Assembly (NCBI GenBank): GCA_007130245.1 | Contig: SLSW01000142.1 | Coordinates: forward strand, 1 to 59,027 | Origin: Micromonosporaceae bacterium | Lineage (GTDB): Bacteria; Actinomycetota; Actinomycetes; Mycobacteriales; Micromonosporaceae | Length of the DNA: 59,027 nt | Direction: 5' to 3' | Part shown: piece after piece, positions 58,483 through 59,027 of the stretch | Layout of the letters: the number at the start of each line of letters is the position of its first letter | Position numbering within the stretch: the stretch's first letter is position 1 | The notes under the pieces: model-generated | Databases searched by the model: none | What the model saw: only the letters and a program-made list of their open reading frames with translations | What the model was told of the DNA's origin: nothing | Made by a program: the position numbers and the translations under genes

Positions 58483-59027
58483 ATGTTGCGTACCGCACTC
58501 ACCCAGGCCGACGAGCACTTCGCGCTGCTGGTCTGCCAACCGGCCCCGCTGTCCTTCGACGCCCGACGCATCCCCGGCCTACCCGACCGGATGCTGCCGC
58601 TGGACGAGCTACGCGACCTGCTGCTGGCCGGCGTCGCCCTCGAGACCTCCGATGCGGTGTGGCGGCAACTCGCGCGTCAGGCTCGCCAGTGGGGACCTGC
58701 CTGGGTGGTCGGCGCGGTCGGCGTGGCTATCCCCGGTCTGACCCGCATGGCCGCCCGCCTGTCGCATGGCGTGCCGGAGCTGGCCGAGGACATCGACTCC
58801 GAGCTGCTCGCCGGGTTCCTCCACGCGCTACGCACCGACCCGCTCGACCCGCCGCGGATCTGGCTGCGGCTGTGCTGGGCCGCCTGGCGCGCCGGGCTGA
58901 CCGCCCGCCGCAGCGACACCACCGTAGAGCTGCCCGCCGACCTGCCCGCCGGCTCCAGCACACCCCGGCGCCCGTACGGGCACCCGGATCTCATCCTCGG
59001 CCGGGCCGTCGCCGCCGGCATCATCAC
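58483..59027 (+). CDS. Hypothetical protein, cut by the window end
   Basis: At least 181 residues, running out of the window. It starts MLRTALTQADEHFALLVCQP, with GGAGGTCCCG as a strong ribosome site. Further segments are LPLDELRDLLLAGVALETSD, WVVGAVGVAIPGLTRMAARL and DPPRIWLRLCWAAWRAGLTA. It is mostly helical and Ala/Leu-rich. Its opposite-strand shadow frames are longer on paper but have no ribosome site. No family recognised; the start near array 2 suggests control by the same factor. Confidence 0.6.
   Translation, partial: MLRTALTQADEHFALLVCQPAPLSFDARRIPGLPDRMLPLDELRDLLLAGVALETSDAVWRQLARQARQWGPAWVVGAVGVAIPGLTRMAARLSHGVPELAEDIDSELLAGFLHALRTDPLDPPRIWLRLCWAAWRAGLTARRSDTTVELPADLPAGSSTPRRPYGHPDLILGRAVAAGII

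Overview
The window looks like accessory DNA of a high-GC actinomycete, most plausibly a Micromonosporaceae-type organism. The reasons are strong G/C third-position bias, frequent GTG/TTG starts with GGAGG-type ribosome sites, an XRE-DUF5753 regulator, and ISL3, IS256, ISAs1 and Tn554-like transposase types common in that group. The genus is inference. No rRNA, tRNA or CRISPR array was recognised.

Region 1 (1-5.2 kb) is a boundary zone. It holds a broken SnoaL-like gene, a uridine-kinase-like gene inside a long repeat (copy A), a DUF1304 membrane protein, and an ISL3-type element split by an IS256-type element.

Region 2 (5.3-25.3 kb) is the centrepiece. On the minus strand, 16 genes run head to tail from 19.1 to 5.3 kb, nearly all overlapping at start/stop codons. 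In transcription order they encode: a thymidylate-synthase-fold enzyme with the Asn-to-Asp change that marks cytosine-specific (CMP/dCMP) hydroxymethylases; a MilB/BlsM/BcmB-type nucleotide N-glycosidase; a ThiD-like hydroxymethylpyrimidine kinase; a HAD phosphatase; a Nudix hydrolase; a TenA-like protein; a radical SAM enzyme; a small P-loop kinase; an Fe(II)/2-oxoglutarate oxygenase; an MTAP/PNP-like phosphorylase; an AvcD-like cytidylate deaminase; an HPr-kinase-like protein; an SDR; a second Nudix; a second HPr-kinase-like protein; and a PhnW-like aminotransferase. Divergently on the plus strand lie a nucleotidyltransferase fused to a PqqD-like domain, an 18-residue peptide gene followed by a perfect hairpin, an ABC-2 exporter (one ATPase, two permeases) and a TldD/PmbA protease. 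My inference is that this is one biosynthetic locus. It would make a hydroxymethylcytosine-type pyrimidine (the bacimethrin/mildiomycin logic), further modified and possibly assembled on or released from a ribosomal peptide. I know of no described pathway with this gene set.

Region 3 (25.3-34.3 kb) is recombination debris: truncated integrases, broken ISL3, IS3-like, IS1634-like and Tn554-like pieces, a HAD gene, a two-gene HTH module, and repeat copy B with a second uridine-kinase-like gene. Copies A and B are in direct orientation and bracket Region 2, so the whole biosynthetic locus sits in a roughly 29-kb segment that homologous recombination could delete or duplicate.

Region 4 (34.3-49.9 kb) is a defence-like island. 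It has a Ser/Thr kinase, an Mrr-N/EVE-like protein with a HEPN RNase motif, a gene interrupted by an ISAs1 element (10-bp target duplication), and a type I restriction-modification operon (HsdM, HsdS, HsdR) with a YgjP-like metalloprotein. The two target-recognition domains of HsdS are near copies of each other. An XRE-DUF5753 regulator follows.

Region 5 (50-59 kb) looks like part of an integrative or plasmid-like element: a DUF932 protein, a GGDEF protein, conserved hypotheticals, two DNA-methyltransferase-like genes, and an AT-richer cassette (nucleotidyltransferase, helical protein, pentapeptide-repeat membrane protein). CCTGACAG repeat arrays occur at both ends of the methyltransferase/cassette block.
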